NCBI RefSeq assembly: GCF_005870025.1
Contig: NZ_VATA01000045.1
Location: 1 to 53,534, forward strand
Length of the DNA stretch: 53,534 bases
Source: Poseidonocella sp. HB161398
GTDB lineage: Bacteria > Pseudomonadota > Alphaproteobacteria > Rhodobacterales > Rhodobacteraceae
Direction of reading: 5' to 3'
Part shown: piece after piece, positions 16,703 through 24,585 of the stretch
How the letters are laid out: every line of letters begins with the position of its first letter
Position numbering within the stretch: position 1 is the first letter of the stretch
Made by a program: the position numbers and the translations under genes
The notes under the pieces: model-generated
The model's input: the letters and a program-made list of their open reading frames with translations, nothing else
Told to the model about the DNA's origin: nothing
Database searches by the model: none

Positions 16703-18241
16703 TCAGTCGGAGATCGCGCCTTCCTCGTCGCCGCGGGCATGCATCCGCGCCTTGACCCGCGCGCCGATGATCAGCGGCAGCACGAAGCCGATGATCGCGA
16801 CCGCCCAGAGCGTGATGGACAGCGGGCTGTCGATCAGCGTCCACCAGTTGCCGTCGTCGATGGTGATGGCGCGGCGCAGGTTGTTCTCCATCGCGTTGCC
16901 GAGGAGCGTGCCGAGGATGATCGGCACCAGCGGCACGTCGAGCTTGCGCAGCACCCAGCCGCCGACCCCGAAGGCGATCATCACGTAGAGGTCGAAGGTC
17001 GAGCCCGAGATGCCGTAGATGCCGACGAAGCTGACCATGGCCACGATGGGCATCAGCACTTTCGGCGGGATCATCAGCACGCGGGTGAAGATGCCGACCA
17101 TCGGGATGTTCATCGCCAGCAGCATGAAGTTGGCGATGAAGAGCGCCGCGATCAGGCCCCAGACCACGTCCGGATTGTTGGCGAAAAGGAGCGGGCCGGG
17201 GGTGATGTTCAGGCTCAGCAGCACGGCAAGCAGCACCGCTGTGGTGCCCGAGCCGGGAACGCCGAGCGCCAGCATCGGCACCAGCGCGCCGCCCGCGGCC
17301 GCGTTGTTGCCGGCCTCGGGGGCCGCGACGCCGCGCGGATCGCCGGTGCCGAAGGTGTTCTCCTTGTCGACCAGGCGCTTCTCCATCGAATAGCTGATGA
17401 AGGAGCCGAGCGACGCGCCCGCGCCGGGCAGCACGCCCGCGATGAAGCCCAGGACCGAGGTCCTCAGCATGGTCGGCGTGCAGGACTTGATCATCGACAT
17501 CGGCGGGGTTAGCCGGCCGATGACCAGCTTGCTGGGGCCGGCATCGGCATTGCCGTGGCGCTCTTCGAGGAAGATGAAGACCTCGGAGAGGGCGAAGAGG
17601 CCGACGATGGCGACGAGGAAGTCGAGCCCGTCATAGAGATGCACCTCGCCGAAGGTGAAGCGCGGCACGCCGGTCTGGGTGTCGACGCCGATCATGGCGA
17701 GCCCGAGGCCCAGCATCGCGGCGAAGGCGGATTTCGCCTGGTTCGTCGAGCTGACGCCGCCCAGCGTCATGAAGGCCAGCGCGAAGAGCGCGAAATACTC
17801 TGCCGGGCCGAAGAGCAGCGCGATCTTCACCAGCTGCGGCGCCAGGAAGATCAGACCCCAGGTGGCGATGAAGGCGCCGACGAAGGAGGCCAGGCCCGAG
17901 AGGCTCAGCGCCTCGCCGGCCATGCCCTTCTTGGCCATCGGATGGCCGTCGAGCACTGTCATCATCGCCGGCTCGTCGCCGGGAATGCCGAGCAGGATCG
18001 AGGAGATCCGCCCGCCGTACATGGCGCCGTAATAGACCGAGGTCAGCAGGATCAGCGAGGGCGTCGGGCCGAGCCCGAGGGTGAAGGCCAGCGGGATCAG
18101 GATGGCGACGCCGTTCGACGGCCCGAGACCGGGCAGCGCGCCCATGATCGTGCCGAGGAAGCAGCCCAGAAGCGCCAGGCCGATATTCTGGAAGGTCAGC
18201 GCGACGCCGAAGCCGTCGGCGAGATTGGCTAGGGTATCCAT
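16703..18241 (-). CDS. tctA: TTT transporter large membrane subunit TctA
   Basis: This 512-residue protein with about 12 membrane helices has the TctA signatures GALPGLGPSNGVAILIPLAF, YYGAMYGGRISSILLGIPGDEPA and a second VLPGAGASLGSFISYSMEK repeat. Together with TctB it forms the proton- or sodium-driven channel that takes substrate from TctC. It is the last gene of tctC-tctB-tctA, 10 bases after tctB. It is intact, unlike the remnant near 4.8-5.2 kb, and differs clearly in sequence from it, so it is not a recent duplicate. Confidence 0.92.
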   Translation of the reverse strand: MDTLANLADGFGVALTFQNIGLALLGCFLGTIMGALPGLGPSNGVAILIPLAFTLGLGPTPSLILLTSVYYGAMYGGRISSILLGIPGDEPAMMTVLDGHPMAKKGMAGEALSLSGLASFVGAFIATWGLIFLAPQLVKIALLFGPAEYFALFALAFMTLGGVSSTNQAKSAFAAMLGLGLAMIGVDTQTGVPRFTFGEVHLYDGLDFLVAIVGLFALSEVFIFLEERHGNADAGPSKLVIGRLTPPMSMIKSCTPTMLRTSVLGFIAGVLPGAGASLGSFISYSMEKRLVDKENTFGTGDPRGVAAPEAGNNAAAGGALVPMLALGVPGSGTTAVLLAVLLSLNITPGPLLFANNPDVVWGLIAALFIANFMLLAMNIPMVGIFTRVLMIPPKVLMPIVAMVSFVGIYGISGSTFDLYVMIAFGVGGWVLRKLDVPLVPIILGTLLGNAMENNLRRAITIDDGNWWTLIDSPLSITLWAVAIIGFVLPLIIGARVKARMHARGDEEGAISD

Positions 18242-18251
18242 GGCTTTGTCC

Positions 18252-18683
18252 TCAGAAACCGAGCGGGCCGCGCGCCAGCGACAGGCCGAGCACGAGGTGG
18301 AAGATCACGTAGATGCCGACCGAGGTGCCGATGCCCGTCGCGGCCGAGAGCAGCAGCGTGTTGCCCAGCCGCCAGGACAGGTAGGCGGCGGCGATGGCGG
18401 TGGCGAAGACGAAGCCGATCACCGGCAGGAAATGCGCATAGAGCGCCATCACGACGGTCGCGGCGGCAAGCTCGGCAAGGCGGGGCAGGGCGGGCCAGTG
18501 CGGCGCGGCATCGGGCTTCAGCGCGATGACGGCCGAGCTGATGCCCAGGATGGCGGCGATGATGAGCGGAAAGGCTTTCGGGCCGACGGCATCGGAGAGG
18601 AAGCTTTCCTCGATCTGCAGCGCTGCGAAGGCGAAGCCGATGGCCAGAAGGACGCCGAACACGCCGAAGATGCGATCACTCAT
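18252..18683 (-). CDS. tctB: TTT transporter small membrane subunit TctB
   Basis: This 143-residue protein with four predicted helices begins MSDRIFGVFGVLLAIGFAFA. It carries the family's SFLSDAVGPKAFPLIIAAIL motif (the D-x-x-G-P-x-x-F-P core). Its job is to pair with TctA in the inner membrane. It lies between tctC and tctA, with a hairpin in the 103-base gap after tctC. Confidence 0.9.
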   Translation of the reverse strand: MSDRIFGVFGVLLAIGFAFAALQIEESFLSDAVGPKAFPLIIAAILGISSAVIALKPDAAPHWPALPRLAELAAATVVMALYAHFLPVIGFVFATAIAAAYLSWRLGNTLLLSAATGIGTSVGIYVIFHLVLGLSLARGPLGF

Positions 18684-18721
18684 AGGAGATCTCCCGTGCG
18701 TCGGTGGGGTCGATGGGAAAT

Positions 18722-18750
18722 GGGGGGCGGCAGGGATGGTGCCGCCCCCC
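18722..18750. repeat. Intercistronic hairpin between tctC and tctB
   Basis: GGGGGGCGGCA (18722-18732) pairs perfectly with TGCCGCCCCCC (18740-18750) around a 7-base loop, 36 bases after the tctC stop on the minus strand. Such hairpins after binding-protein genes commonly act as partial terminators or mRNA stabilisers, so that the binding protein outnumbers the membrane subunits. Confidence 0.75.
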
Positions 18751-18786
18751 GGGGATCAAGCAAGCGGTGTCAGGGGAGGAAGGCGC

Positions 18787-19776
18787 TTACTTGATGATGC
18801 CGATCTCGCGGGAGATCGCCTGGATCTCCGCCACGGACTCGGCGACAAAGGCCTGGAATTCGTCGCCGGAGAGATCGAGCGGCGCCAGGCCATTGACTTT
18901 CATGGTTTCCTTCCACTGGTCGGAGGCATAGAGCTCGCCGATCTTCGACACCCAGGCGTCATAGGCCGCGTCGGACATGCCGCCCGGGGCGTAGAAGCCG
19001 CGCCAGTTGGCGCCGAGCGCGTCGACGCCCTGCTCCCTGGCGGTCGGGAACTCGGCGAATTCGCCGTCCAGCCGCTCGGGCGCCAGCACCGCGATGACGC
19101 GGATATCGCCCGACTCGACAAAGCCCTTGGCTTCGGAGAGGTCGCCCGTGAAGGCCTGGACGGAGCCCGCCAGCAGCTGCGTCACCGCCTCGCCGCCGCC
19201 GTCGAAGGCGACGTATTTCACCTTGCGGACATCCTCGATGCCGAAGGCATTGGCGGCGATCAGCACCTTCAGGTGGTCCCAGCCGCCCACGGCCGAGCCG
19301 CCGGCCACCGAGACCGAGCGCGGGTCTTCCTTGATCATCTCCAGCAGCTCGGGCAGCGTCTGCACCTTGCTGTCGGCGGCAACCGCGATCACGCCGTAAT
19401 CGGCGCCGATCGAGCCCAGCCAGCGCACCTGGTCGATGCTGTTGCCTGGATAGGCGCCCTGGGCCAGCCGCGTCGCGGTCGAGGACGAGGCGGCCACGAT
19501 CAGGTCATTGTCGTCGCTGCGCTTGTTGACCACCTCGGCGAAGGCGACGCCGCCGCCGCCACCGGCCAGGTTGACGACCTGCATGGTCTTCGAGATCAGG
19601 CCCAGATCCTGCATTTCCTTGCCGACCTGGCGGCAGGTGAAGTCCCAGCCGCCGCCGGGGTTGGCCGGGGCGATGCATTCGGGGTTCTCGGGCTGGAAAT
19701 CCTGGGCCAGGGCCGGCAGCGCGGCAGCGCCGATCAGAAGGGCGGCCGCCGACAGGCGCAGTTTGGCGAAAGTCAT
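18787..19776 (-). CDS. tctC: TTT periplasmic substrate-binding protein TctC
   Basis: The 329-residue product has a signal peptide (MTFAKLRLSAAALLIGAAALPALA, cleavage near residue 24). The mature TctC/Bug domain shows IAPANPGGGWDFTCRQVGKEM, VVNLAGGGGGVAFAEV and SVAGGSAVGGWDHLKV. It captures a carboxylate (citrate-like or another organic acid) for TctAB. I chose the ATG at 19776, preceded by a strong ggagga site; further upstream codons lack a site. It is divergent from the tctDE-like operon, which should control it. Confidence 0.9.
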   Translation of the reverse strand: MTFAKLRLSAAALLIGAAALPALAQDFQPENPECIAPANPGGGWDFTCRQVGKEMQDLGLISKTMQVVNLAGGGGGVAFAEVVNKRSDDNDLIVAASSSTATRLAQGAYPGNSIDQVRWLGSIGADYGVIAVAADSKVQTLPELLEMIKEDPRSVSVAGGSAVGGWDHLKVLIAANAFGIEDVRKVKYVAFDGGGEAVTQLLAGSVQAFTGDLSEAKGFVESGDIRVIAVLAPERLDGEFAEFPTAREQGVDALGANWRGFYAPGGMSDAAYDAWVSKIGELYASDQWKETMKVNGLAPLDLSGDEFQAFVAESVAEIQAISREIGIIK

Positions 19777-19887
19777 GTTGTGTTCCTCCGACTTCATGTC
19801 CGGGGCGGGGTCCTCCTTCCGCACCGGATCCGGATGGCGCACGCTTTGCGGTTGCGCCGACCCGGGATAATCGGTGACTAGGGGATG

Positions 19888-19924
19888 AACCTGTCGCCAA
19901 CCTGTCACGGGTGAAAAACCTGTT
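19888..19924. promoter_or_regulatory. Three AACCTGT direct repeats: likely TctD-type operator
   Basis: AACCTGTC at 19888-19895 and 19899-19906 (11-base spacing) and AACCTGTT at 19917-19924 lie in the 184-base divergent gap between tctC and the response-regulator gene. OmpR/PhoB-class regulators bind tandem half-sites about one helical turn apart, which matches the first two copies. Confidence 0.6.
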
Positions 19925-19960
19925 CAGGACTGGAATCGCCAGAGCTGCAGAGAGGACGCC

Positions 19961-20632
19961 ATGCGTGTGCTGATGGTCGAGGATGCCGCCGATCTGGCGG
20001 AGGCGGTCGCCGCCCAGCTGGGGCGGTCGGGGGCGGCCTGCGACCTGGCGCAGGGCGTGGCGGAGGCCGAGGATTTCCTGGCGGTTCAGGGCTATGACGC
20101 ACTGATCCTCGACGTGAACCTGCCCGACGGCACCGGCACGGCGCTCTTGCGCCGGATGCGCGCGCGGGGCGACCGGACGCCGGTTCTGATGCTGACCGCC
20201 AATAGCGCCGTAGAGGACCGGGTGGGAGCGCTCGACCTCGGCGCCGACGACTACCTGGTCAAGCCCTTCGACCAGCGCGAGCTGGAGGCGCGGCTGCGCG
20301 CCATCGTCCGCCGCGAGGCGGAGCAGAAATCCGACGAGCTGGTGCTCGGCCCGCTGCGCTATTCGCCCGCGACGCTCGGCGCCGAGCTCGACGGCCAGCG
20401 GCTGCAGCTCACCCGGCGCGAGGCGGTGCTGCTGGGCGCGCTGATGCGCCATGCCGGGCAGACCCAGAGCAAGGAGCGCCTCTACGGCAAGCTCTTCTCC
20501 TTCGAGGATGCCGATGTCGGGCTGAACGCGATCGAGCTCTATGTCGCGCGGCTGCGCAAGCGGCTGTCGGGATCTTCCGTGGCCATCGTCACGCAGCGCG
20601 GGCTGGGCTACCGGATCGAGCTCGATGGCTGA
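19961..20632 (+). CDS. tctD: OmpR-family response regulator (TctD-like)
   Basis: The 223-residue regulator has a receiver domain with phospho-acceptor Asp51 (LILDVNLPDG), acidic Asp8, Thr79 (MLTAN) and Lys101 (YLVKPFD). A winged-helix output domain follows (about residues 125-220; TRREAVLLGALMRHAG, LNAIELYVARLRKRL, VTQRGLGYRIEL). It is the first gene of an operon with a histidine kinase (8-base overlap) and a periplasmic protein, divergent from tctCBA. TctD activates tricarboxylate transporter genes in other bacteria, and by position it should do so here. Confidence 0.9.
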   Translation: MRVLMVEDAADLAEAVAAQLGRSGAACDLAQGVAEAEDFLAVQGYDALILDVNLPDGTGTALLRRMRARGDRTPVLMLTANSAVEDRVGALDLGADDYLVKPFDQRELEARLRAIVRREAEQKSDELVLGPLRYSPATLGAELDGQRLQLTRREAVLLGALMRHAGQTQSKERLYGKLFSFEDADVGLNAIELYVARLRKRLSGSSVAIVTQRGLGYRIELDG

Positions 20633-22007
20633 GCCGCAGAGCCTGCTGACGCGGGTCACGGGCGCGGTGCTGTCTCTGCTGCTGGTCGGCGGCATCCTGG
20701 TGGCGCTGGTCTCCTGGGCCAATGGCCGGGCGGCGGCGCGGGAATCCTACGACCGGCTGCTGCTCGGCGCGGCCAGCGACATCGCGGAGTCGATCACCAT
20801 CCAGGAGGGCCGGCCGGTCGCTTCGCTGCCGGTCTCGGCCTTCCAGCTGCTGGCGCAGGCGCCCGATGACCGCGTCGCCTATGCGGTGCGCGGTCCCGGC
20901 CGCGAGCTTTTGACCGGCCATGCCGATGCGCCCGCGCCGCGCGCCCGCGCCCGCGGCGCCGACCCGGTCTTCTTCGACGCCCAGATGCAGGGCGATGCCG
21001 CGCGCTATGTCGAGCTGACCCGCCGCTTCGCGGAGCGCGACTTCTCCGGCGCGGTCACTGTGACGGTCGGCCAGACGCTGCGCGCGCGCAACGCGATGGC
21101 GCTGGGGCTGACGCAGGGCGCGCTGGCCACGGCGGCGGCGGCGGGGCTGGCGCTTCTGCTGATCTCGGTCTTCGTGATCCGCTCGGCGATGCGGCCGCTG
21201 GTGGCGATGGCCGGCGACCTGCTGGCGCGCGACCCCTACGACCTGACGCCGATCGCGACTTCGGGCGTGCCTGCCGAGGTGGCGGTGATGCTGAGCGCGG
21301 TCAACCGCTTCATGGCGCGGCTCGACCGGCAGTTCGGCGCGATGCGCGGACTGATCTCTGACACGGCGCACCAGCTGCGCACCCCGGTCGCCGCGATCCG
21401 CGCCCAGGCCGAGCTTGCCGCCGAGGAGCGCGACCCCGAACGGCAGCGCCTGGCGCTGTCGCGGCTCTCGGCGCGGACCCGCGGCCTGGGCGGGCTGCTC
21501 GACCAGATGCTGTCGCGCGCGCTGGTGATCCACCGCACGGAATCCGTCCCGCGCGAGCCGGTCGACCTGCGCGACGTGGCGCTCGACGTGATCGAGGCGG
21601 AGGACCACGCCCATATCGCCCCCGGCGCCGATGTCGGGCTGGTGATCGGCGAGACCCCGGTGACGGTGCTGGCCGATGCCTTCTCGCTGCAGGAGGCGGC
21701 CAAGAACCTGCTGGTCAATTCGCTGCGCCATGGCCGCGCCCCGGTCCGCATCGGGGTCGAGGCCGCGGGCGGCGAGGCGCGGCTCTGGGTCGGGGATGCG
21801 GGCGAGGGGCCGCCTGCCGACCTGCTGGAGCGGCTCGGCGGCCGGTTCGAGCGCGCCGCCGCCTCGGGCGGGCAGAGCGCCGGGCTCGGGCTGTCCATCG
21901 TCGTCTCGGTGGCCGAGGCCTTCGGCGGCCGGGTCGAGATGGCGCCGGGGCCGGACGGGTTCCGCGTCGCGCTGGTCCTGCCGCTGGCGCCGGAGGCGGC
22001 GGCATGA
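20625..22007 (+). CDS. tctE: Sensor histidine kinase (TctE-like)
   Basis: This 460-residue kinase has two membrane helices (about residues 9-31 and 164-186) flanking a periplasmic sensor domain. A HAMP-like linker and a dimerisation/phospho-acceptor box with His249 (SDTAHQLRTPVAAIRAQ) follow. The ATPase domain shows the N box (EAAKNLLVNSLRHG), a G1-type GDAGEGPP and a G2 box SAGLGLSIV. It overlaps tctD by 8 bases and the next gene by 4. The following gene encodes a periplasmic binding protein that may present the ligand to its sensor domain. Confidence 0.9.
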   Translation: MAEPQSLLTRVTGAVLSLLLVGGILVALVSWANGRAAARESYDRLLLGAASDIAESITIQEGRPVASLPVSAFQLLAQAPDDRVAYAVRGPGRELLTGHADAPAPRARARGADPVFFDAQMQGDAARYVELTRRFAERDFSGAVTVTVGQTLRARNAMALGLTQGALATAAAAGLALLLISVFVIRSAMRPLVAMAGDLLARDPYDLTPIATSGVPAEVAVMLSAVNRFMARLDRQFGAMRGLISDTAHQLRTPVAAIRAQAELAAEERDPERQRLALSRLSARTRGLGGLLDQMLSRALVIHRTESVPREPVDLRDVALDVIEAEDHAHIAPGADVGLVIGETPVTVLADAFSLQEAAKNLLVNSLRHGRAPVRIGVEAAGGEARLWVGDAGEGPPADLLERLGGRFERAAASGGQSAGLGLSIVVSVAEAFGGRVEMAPGPDGFRVALVLPLAPEAAA

Positions 22008-23050
22008 TCCGGCTGGCGCTCCTGCTCCTGCTCCTGTGCCTCGCCGCGCCGCTGCGCGCGCAGGAGGCGGTGACCCGCTTCGGCACCGGCGCGACCGAGA
22101 TGACCATCCGCTCCACCACCGATGCGGGCATCTTCCGCCCGGTGCTCGACGCCTTCCTCGAGGCGCATCCGGACCTGTCGATCCGCTACGAGCAATGGGG
22201 GTCGAACGCGCTCTATGCGCTCTCGCGCGAGGAATGCGATGCGGGCCGGGCGGGGGCGGATGCGGTGCTGTCCTCGGCGGTCCAGCACATGGTGGAGCTC
22301 GTCAACCATGCCTGCGGCTGGACCTGGCGCTCGGCCCGCACGGCGGAGCTGCCGCCGTCGCTGCGCTGGCGCGACCAGCTCTGGGGGCTGACGCGGGAAC
22401 CGGCGGTGATGATCTACAACCGCGACCTGCTGGCGCCCGCGGACGTGCCGCAGAGCCGGTTCGCGCTGCTCGACCTGATGCGGCAGAAGCCCGGGCTGCT
22501 GCGCGGGCGGATCGCGACCTATGACATCGAGGCCTCGGGGCTGGGCTATCTCTTCGCCTTCTCCGACAGCCTGGAGGCGACGACCTACGGCGCGCTGCTC
22601 GAGGGCTTCGCGCGCGCGGGCGGGGTGGCGACCTGCTGCTCGGCCGAGCTGATCCGGGCGGTCTCGGACGGACGCTTCCTGATCGCCTACAATGTGCTGG
22701 GATCCTACGTGTCGGCGGTGGCGCCGCGCAATGTCGGCGTGGTGCTGCCCGGGGACTACACCCTGTTCCTGTCGCGGGGATACATGATCCCGGCGCGGGC
22801 GGCGCAACCGCAGGCGGCGGCGGCGCTGCTCGACTTCCTTCTAGGGGCGGAAGGGCGGGCGCTGATGGCCGCGGCGGGGATGATCGACATGTCGGGCCCC
22901 TCCGAGACCGGGCTGCAGCAGAGCGCGATGCGCCCGATCCAGCTGACGCCTGCGCTGCTCGTCGGGCTCGACCAGCAGCGCAGCGCGCAGTTCATCGCCC
23001 TGTGGCGGGCGGCCTTCGGCCCGGGCGAGGGCCTGCCGCCCGCGCCCTGA
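22004..23050 (+). CDS. Periplasmic solute-binding protein in the TctDE-like operon (AfuA/PgtC-like)
   Basis: The 348-residue protein has a signal peptide (MIRLALLLLLLCLAAPLRAQ) and resembles iron-type ABC binding proteins: FRPVLDAFLEAHPDLSIRYEQWG, WGLTREPAVMIYNRDLL, DGRFLIAYNVLGSYV, ALLDFLLGAEG. No ABC permease or ATPase genes accompany it; instead it is coupled to the histidine kinase gene by an ATGA overlap. The closest known parallel is PgtC, a periplasmic partner of the PgtB sensor kinase. I infer a sensory role: binding the substrate and signalling through the kinase. It carries Cys residues (ECD, HAC, CCS) that might form disulfides. Confidence 0.78.
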   Translation: MIRLALLLLLLCLAAPLRAQEAVTRFGTGATEMTIRSTTDAGIFRPVLDAFLEAHPDLSIRYEQWGSNALYALSREECDAGRAGADAVLSSAVQHMVELVNHACGWTWRSARTAELPPSLRWRDQLWGLTREPAVMIYNRDLLAPADVPQSRFALLDLMRQKPGLLRGRIATYDIEASGLGYLFAFSDSLEATTYGALLEGFARAGGVATCCSAELIRAVSDGRFLIAYNVLGSYVSAVAPRNVGVVLPGDYTLFLSRGYMIPARAAQPQAAAALLDFLLGAEGRALMAAAGMIDMSGPSETGLQQSAMRPIQLTPALLVGLDQQRSAQFIALWRAAFGPGEGLPPAP

Positions 23051-23059
23051 GCCTGCGCC

Positions 23060-24439
23060 TTAGATCAGGCCTTCGGCCTTCGCCTCTTCGGCGACGGTGT
23101 CGAGCGCCGAGCGCAGGCGGGCGAAGATCTGCGCGATGTCGTCCTCGGTGACGATCAGCGGCGGGCAGAGCGCGACGGTGTCATAGACGTTGCGGCAGAT
23201 CAGCCCGGCATTCTGCGCGGCCTTCGCTACCCGCGCGGCCAGCGCGCCCGGGGTGCCGATCGGCTGGCGCGTCGCCTTGTCGGCCAGCTCCAGCCCGCCG
23301 ATCAGCCCGGTGCCGCGCACCTCGCCCACCAGCGGGTGGTCGGCGAAGGACTGCAGCCCGGCCTGGAAGATGGGCTCCATCCGCGCGGCATTGCCCATCA
23401 GGTCGCGTTCCTCGATGATCTTGAGGTTCTCGATCCCGACGGCGCAGGAGACCGGATGGCCCGAGGCGGTGTAGCCGTGGCCGAAGGTGCCGAGCTTCGC
23501 CGAATTGTCGGCGATGGCGTTGTAGACCTTGTCGTTCACCATGATCGCGGCGAGCGGCATGTAGGAGGAGGTCAGCTGCTTCGAGGTCACCATGATGTCC
23601 GGGGTGAAGCCGTATTTCTGGCAGCCGAAGGGCGTGCCGAGCCGGCCGAAGCCGTTGATGACCTCGTCGGAGACCAGCAGGATGTCGTATTTCGCGCAGA
23701 TCTCCGCGACGCCCGGCCAGTAGCCCGCGGGCGGGGTGATTACGCCGCCGGCGCCCATGCAGGGCTCGCCGATGAAGGCGGCAATGGTGTCCGGACCCTC
23801 GGCCAGGATCGTGTCCTCGAGCTCCTTGAGCAGGCGCGCGGTGAACTCGGCCTCGGTCTCGCCCTCCAGCCCGAATTTCCAGAAATGCGGGCAGGTCAGG
23901 TGGGTGACCGGGATCGCGGGCAGGTCGAAGTCGCGGTGGTTGGCCGGCAGGCCGGTGAGGCTGCCCGAGGCGACGGTGATGCCGTGATAGGCCTTGTTGC
24001 GGGCCAGGAACTTCTTCTTGGCCGGGCGGCCGAGCGCGTTGTTCATGAACCACACCATCTTGATGACGGTGTCGTTGGCCTCGGAGCCCGAGTTGGTGAA
24101 GAAGGCGCGGTTCAGACCCTCGGGGGTCATCTCGGCCAGCTTCTCGGCCAGGCGGATGGCCGGCTCGTTCCCCTTGTGGGCGAAGGTGTGGTAGTAGGGC
24201 AGGGCGTCCATCTGGCGGACGGCGGCCTCGCGCAGGCGCGGCTCGGAGAAGCCGACGGCGACGGACCAGAGCCCGGCCAGGCCCTCGATGTATTCCTTGC
24301 CTTCGCTGTCGTAGACGCGCACGCCGTCGCCCTTGGTCATGACCAGCGGCCCCTGCTCTTCATGCGCGCGCATGTTGGTATAGGGGTGCATCGAATGGGC
24401 GATGTCGGAAGCGTGGAGCGAGTTCGGGATCTGGTTCAT
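23060..24439 (-). CDS. Class III (omega) aminotransferase
   Basis: This 459-residue PLP enzyme has the class III pattern: the TNSGSEANDTVIKM phosphate-binding loop, AYHGIT, Asp258 (LLVSDEVINGFGR) and the Schiff-base Lys287 (VTSKQLTSSYMPLAA). Family members use beta-alanine, taurine, GABA or diamines such as putrescine with pyruvate or other keto acids as acceptor. Adjacent acetylpolyamine amidohydrolase and GntR genes suggest a polyamine-derived amine as donor. The ATG at 24439 has ttggagtcccc upstream. The 146-base gap upstream contains a copy of the putative GntR-family box, implying a separate promoter. Confidence 0.88.
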   Translation of the reverse strand: MNQIPNSLHASDIAHSMHPYTNMRAHEEQGPLVMTKGDGVRVYDSEGKEYIEGLAGLWSVAVGFSEPRLREAAVRQMDALPYYHTFAHKGNEPAIRLAEKLAEMTPEGLNRAFFTNSGSEANDTVIKMVWFMNNALGRPAKKKFLARNKAYHGITVASGSLTGLPANHRDFDLPAIPVTHLTCPHFWKFGLEGETEAEFTARLLKELEDTILAEGPDTIAAFIGEPCMGAGGVITPPAGYWPGVAEICAKYDILLVSDEVINGFGRLGTPFGCQKYGFTPDIMVTSKQLTSSYMPLAAIMVNDKVYNAIADNSAKLGTFGHGYTASGHPVSCAVGIENLKIIEERDLMGNAARMEPIFQAGLQSFADHPLVGEVRGTGLIGGLELADKATRQPIGTPGALAARVAKAAQNAGLICRNVYDTVALCPPLIVTEDDIAQIFARLRSALDTVAEEAKAEGLI

Positions 24440-24491
24440 GGGGACTCCAAGGGAAGCAGCGCCGGAGCGCGGAGGGCGCCCGGCGAAATCT

Positions 24492-24503
24492 GTCGACATC
24501 AGG
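24492..24503. promoter_or_regulatory. Putative GntR-family box before the aminotransferase gene
   Basis: Read on the minus strand, CCTGATGTCGAC lies 53-64 bases before the aminotransferase start and is followed by AG. The identical 12-mer occurs at the left edge of the perfect palindrome between the GntR gene and the aldolase gene (26350-26361). This makes it a likely second binding site of the same regulator. Confidence 0.5.
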
Positions 24504-24585
24504 TCAACCAGATCGCCGGGTGCAAGTATAGGGCCAGCGGCGACGGGCGATCAGGCCAGACGGTCCGGCCCCGCCGCCGGCGCGC

